A DNA stretch of 34,050 nucleotides, taken from Piscicoccus intestinalis NBRC 104926 (lineage in GTDB: Bacteria > Actinomycetota > Actinomycetes > Actinomycetales > Dermatophilaceae). Below are positions 31,650-34,050 of this stretch, piece after piece (positions within the stretch are counted from its first letter, which is position 1; each line of letters starts with the position of its first letter). The translations under genes were made by a program, and so were the position numbers. The stretch lies in contig NZ_BCNQ01000050.1 of the NCBI RefSeq assembly GCF_001515525.1, forward strand, positions 1-34,050, written 5' to 3'. Below the pieces are notes generated by a model. That model made no database searches, had not been told where the DNA came from, and saw only the letters and a program-made list of their open reading frames with translations.

Positions 31650-32504
31650 CTAGCTGAGTACGTCCTTGCGGCGGAACCACCAGAACGCGATCGCCACGCT
31701 GAGCACGAAGTAGATGAGCGACCAGAGCGCGCCGCGGTGGATGTCGGTCCACGCGACGTCCGGCGACAGCGCCCGGATCCACGCGCGCGAGTAGTGCATC
31801 GGCAGCGCGTGCCGCAGGTCGCCGAGGTCGTCGATGGAGTCGAGGATCGAGGCGACGATCGTCACCAGCACCGCGCCGCCGACCGCTCCCAGCGGCGCGT
31901 CGTTGAGCGTGCCGATGAGCAGCGCGATGCCGACGACCTGCAGCATCGTCAGCACGACGACCCCGACCGCGAGGCCGAACCGGGGCAGGAAGTCGGCCCA
32001 GTCCAGCGCCGTGCCGCCCGGGCTCGTGTACGCCGCCCAGCCGTAGAACACGCCGCCGACGAGCAGCGCCCAGCCCGCCAGCAGCACCGTGGCCAGCGCG
32101 GTCGAGCCGACGGCGATGACGAGCTTGCTCGCCAGCAGCCGCGCCCGGGAGACGGGCGCGACCAGCAGGTAGCGCAGCGACGACCAGCTCGCCTCCGACG
32201 GCACCGCGTCGCCCGCGAACAGCGCCGCGAGGATGACGAGCAGAAAGTCGCTGGCCGCGAACATCGTGAACACCGCGAAGTTCGCCGACCCGCTGCGGGC
32301 GAGGTCGATGAACGTGCCGCCGCCGCCGTTGCCGTCGCCGAGCGAGAACGCCGCGACGAGCACGAGCGGCAGCGCGAGCAGCAGCCCGAACGACCACAGC
32401 GTGCGGCGCCGGCCCAGCTGGCGGCGGGTCTCCGCGCGCCACGACAGCGGCCGGCTCACCAGCCGCGGCTCGCCGGAGACGGTGGAGCCGGTGGAGCCGG
32501 TCAT
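31650..32504 (-). CDS. ABC-2 type transporter permease
   Basis: A 284-residue integral membrane protein with six hydrophobic segments (about 37-53, 75-100, 128-152, 172-200, 208-225, 258-275) and no ATPase motifs. LGRRRTLWSFGLLLALPLVL and SWSSLRYLLVAPVSRARLLASK are typical of ABC-2 (CcmA/NatB-type) permeases. Its ATG overlaps the stop of the ATPase gene by 4 bp (ATGA), so they form one transporter. Direction and substrate are not told; export of a peptide, lipid or drug is usual for the type. Confidence 0.9.
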   Translation of the reverse strand: MTGSTGSTVSGEPRLVSRPLSWRAETRRQLGRRRTLWSFGLLLALPLVLVAAFSLGDGNGGGGTFIDLARSGSANFAVFTMFAASDFLLVILAALFAGDAVPSEASWSSLRYLLVAPVSRARLLASKLVIAVGSTALATVLLAGWALLVGGVFYGWAAYTSPGGTALDWADFLPRFGLAVGVVVLTMLQVVGIALLIGTLNDAPLGAVGGAVLVTIVASILDSIDDLGDLRHALPMHYSRAWIRALSPDVAWTDIHRGALWSLIYFVLSVAIAFWWFRRKDVLS

Positions 32505-34050
32505 CGGGCCCGCACCTGACGCAGCCGCTCCATCCGGGCCTCCTCGTCGTCGTCGCTGTCGCTGTCGTCGGCGGTGCCGCCCGCCGCGCCGAGGGGGTCG
32601 CGCCCGGCGTCGGGCCGGCCGATCACCCCGAGGAAGACCTCCTCGAGGCGGCGCCGCGCACTCACCTCGACGATGCGCCCGCCGGCCGCCACGACCGCCG
32701 CGACGAGGTCGGCCCGGGAGGCGGAGCCGGTGAGCGCCAGCGTGTGCCGGCCGTGGTCGACGCGCACGTGCTCGACATGCTCGCCGAGGTCGGCGCGCAG
32801 GGCCGCCGCGAGCCGGTCGAGCTCGGCGTCGTCGCCCTCGACGTGCACGAGGGTCGTCGCGTCCCCGGTGAGGTCGGCGATCGAGCCGGTGGTCACGACG
32901 CGGCCGCGGTTCATGACGACGACGTGCGTGCAGGTCTGCTCGACCTCGCTGAGCAGGTGGCTGGAGACGACGACCGTACGCCCGGTCTGCGCGTAGGCGT
33001 GCAGGATCGGGCGCATCGCGGCGATCTGCGGCGGGTCCAGCCCGTTCGTCGGCTCGTCGAGCAGCAGCACCTCGGGCCGGCCGAGCATGGCCTGCGCGAT
33101 GCCGAGCCGCTGCCGCATGCCCTGGGAGTACGTGCGCACCGGCCGGTCGACGGCGTCGCCGAGCGCGGCGACCTTCAGCGCCGACTCGATGTCGGCCTCG
33201 GCCGGGTCGCGGCCGGTCGCCTGCCAATAGGCGTGCAGGTTGGCCCGGCCGGTCAGGTGCGGCAGGAATCCGGGGCCCTCGATGAGCGCGCCGACCCGGG
33301 CGAGCACGGGGGAGCCGGCGTGCACCGGCTCCCCGAGCACGTGCACGTGCCCGGCGTCGGCGCGGATGAGGCCGACGAGCATGCGCATCGTCGTCGTTTT
33401 GCCCGCGCCGTTGGGCCCGAGGAGCCCGACGACCTGGCCCGCCTCGGCGCGCCACGACACGTCGTCGACCGCCCGGTGACCGTCCTTGTACGTCTTGGTC
33501 AGGCCGTCGACGACGAGCGGCACGCCCGCGTACTCCGGGTGCGTGTCGCGCTTGTCGGTGCGCCGCCGGCGGCGGGCCGCGAACAACGCAAACGCCCCGA
33601 TCGCCGCCAGGGCGGCGGCGAGACCGGCTCCGGCCCAGAGGGTTTCGCGGTCGAGGCCGGCTGACGTGGTGGCGGTCAGGGGCGCGGTCGGCAGCGTGAG
33701 CGCGGTGTCGGCGAGGGCCACCGTGTACACCCGGGAGTCGGTCGGCACCGCGAAGCCGGCGTCGGTCGCGCTGACGAGCACGCGACAGCGGCTTCCGGCC
33801 GCGGCGTCGTAGGTGCCGGCGGGCAGGCGCACGTCGACGTCGACGGGCTGCCCGGGGGTGGTCGGCACGCGCACCGGGGTGACCAGGCCCCGCGGCGACG
33901 TCGGGCCCGACGCCGAGAGCCGCCACAGCGACACGAACAGCGTGGCGTCGCGGGCCGTCGAGGTGACCCGCAGCCGCACGGTCGGCGCTCCGGTGACCGC
34001 GGCCGCCCCGCCCACCGCGTCGGTGTCGAACGCCACCGACTGGCCCGGGA
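32501..34050 (-). CDS. ABC transporter ATPase fused to PepX_C-like extracytoplasmic domain, N-terminus cut
   Basis: The frame is open to the window edge, so the N-terminus is outside. The visible part starts with a beta-rich domain, SVAFDTDAVGGAAAVTGAP and so on, to about residue 125. It resembles the C-terminal domain of X-Pro dipeptidyl-peptidases (PepX_C), so the missing part may be an alpha/beta-hydrolase peptidase. One membrane helix (LWAGAGLAAALAAIGAFALF) and a basic RRRRR stretch come next. The ABC ATPase follows: Walker A GPNGAGKTTT, signature YSQGMRQRLGIAQAML, Walker B VLLLDEPTNGLD, H-loop SSHLLSE. An acidic tail ends the protein. If the fusion holds, peptidase outside and ATPase inside are tied on one chain, linking peptide cleavage to transport. 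Confidence 0.8.
   Translation of the reverse strand, partial: PGQSVAFDTDAVGGAAAVTGAPTVRLRVTSTARDATLFVSLWRLSASGPTSPRGLVTPVRVPTTPGQPVDVDVRLPAGTYDAAAGSRCRVLVSATDAGFAVPTDSRVYTVALADTALTLPTAPLTATTSAGLDRETLWAGAGLAAALAAIGAFALFAARRRRRTDKRDTHPEYAGVPLVVDGLTKTYKDGHRAVDDVSWRAEAGQVVGLLGPNGAGKTTTMRMLVGLIRADAGHVHVLGEPVHAGSPVLARVGALIEGPGFLPHLTGRANLHAYWQATGRDPAEADIESALKVAALGDAVDRPVRTYSQGMRQRLGIAQAMLGRPEVLLLDEPTNGLDPPQIAAMRPILHAYAQTGRTVVVSSHLLSEVEQTCTHVVVMNRGRVVTTGSIADLTGDATTLVHVEGDDAELDRLAAALRADLGEHVEHVRVDHGRHTLALTGSASRADLVAAVVAAGGRIVEVSARRRLEEVFLGVIGRPDAGRDPLGAAGGTADDSDSDDDEEARMERLRQVRAR

Overview
The window is strongly GC-rich, gene-dense DNA with many GTG starts. Many genes have a -10-like hexamer 6-7 bases before the start codon and no obvious Shine-Dalgarno site. 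Together with the gene content (stand-alone LigD-type primase-polymerase, NarL-type two-component pair, deoA/cdd/deoC salvage genes, PepX_C-like/ABC fusion) this points to a high-GC actinomycete, probably of Micrococcales type. That taxonomic placement is inference. No rRNA, tRNA, CRISPR array or intact insertion sequence was seen.

Layout. 1-5.5 kb: 3' part of an HtrA-like protease, a CPBP membrane protease, a sensor kinase/response regulator pair, and two related small membrane proteins on either side of a helix-turn-helix/DUF3887-like protein. 5.5-16.3 kb: phosphohexomutase, aspartate-semialdehyde dehydrogenase, a methyltransferase and a GNAT enzyme among copies of a palindromic repeat, then a nucleoside/deoxyribose salvage group (deoC, sugar porter, deoA, divergent cdd), and an FAD/NAD oxidoreductase. 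16.3-23.8 kb: stand-alone LigD polymerase domain behind a 53-bp tandem repeat, SDR, two hypothetical/membrane genes, a DUF4265-like protein, AIM24-like protein, FAH-family hydrolase and a MalY-type aminotransferase. 23.8-28.2 kb: three tandem secreted GH26-like glycoside hydrolase paralogues with matching promoters; the third has an in-frame amber stop. 28.4-34 kb: phosphoribosyltransferase, double-hotdog thioesterase, zinc alcohol dehydrogenase, and an ABC-2 permease with an ABC ATPase fused to an extracytoplasmic PepX_C-like domain cut by the window edge.

How the genes fit together. DeoA splits thymidine/deoxyuridine to deoxyribose-1-phosphate, a mutase must make the 5-phosphate, and DeoC cleaves it to acetaldehyde and glyceraldehyde-3-phosphate. 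Cdd feeds deoxycytidine into the route. The phosphohexomutase 3 kb away is a candidate for the missing mutase step (inference). A paired inverted repeat in the deoA-cdd divergent promoter region is the likely control site. The three glycoside hydrolases look like one co-regulated extracellular set.

The most unusual non-coding content is (i) four copies of a ~70-bp palindrome with a constant 10-nt loop, all beyond gene 3' ends, (ii) two further long inverted repeats of unrelated sequence, and (iii) many different short tandem repeats (7, 9, 10, 12, 13 and 53 bp units) close to gene starts or ends.
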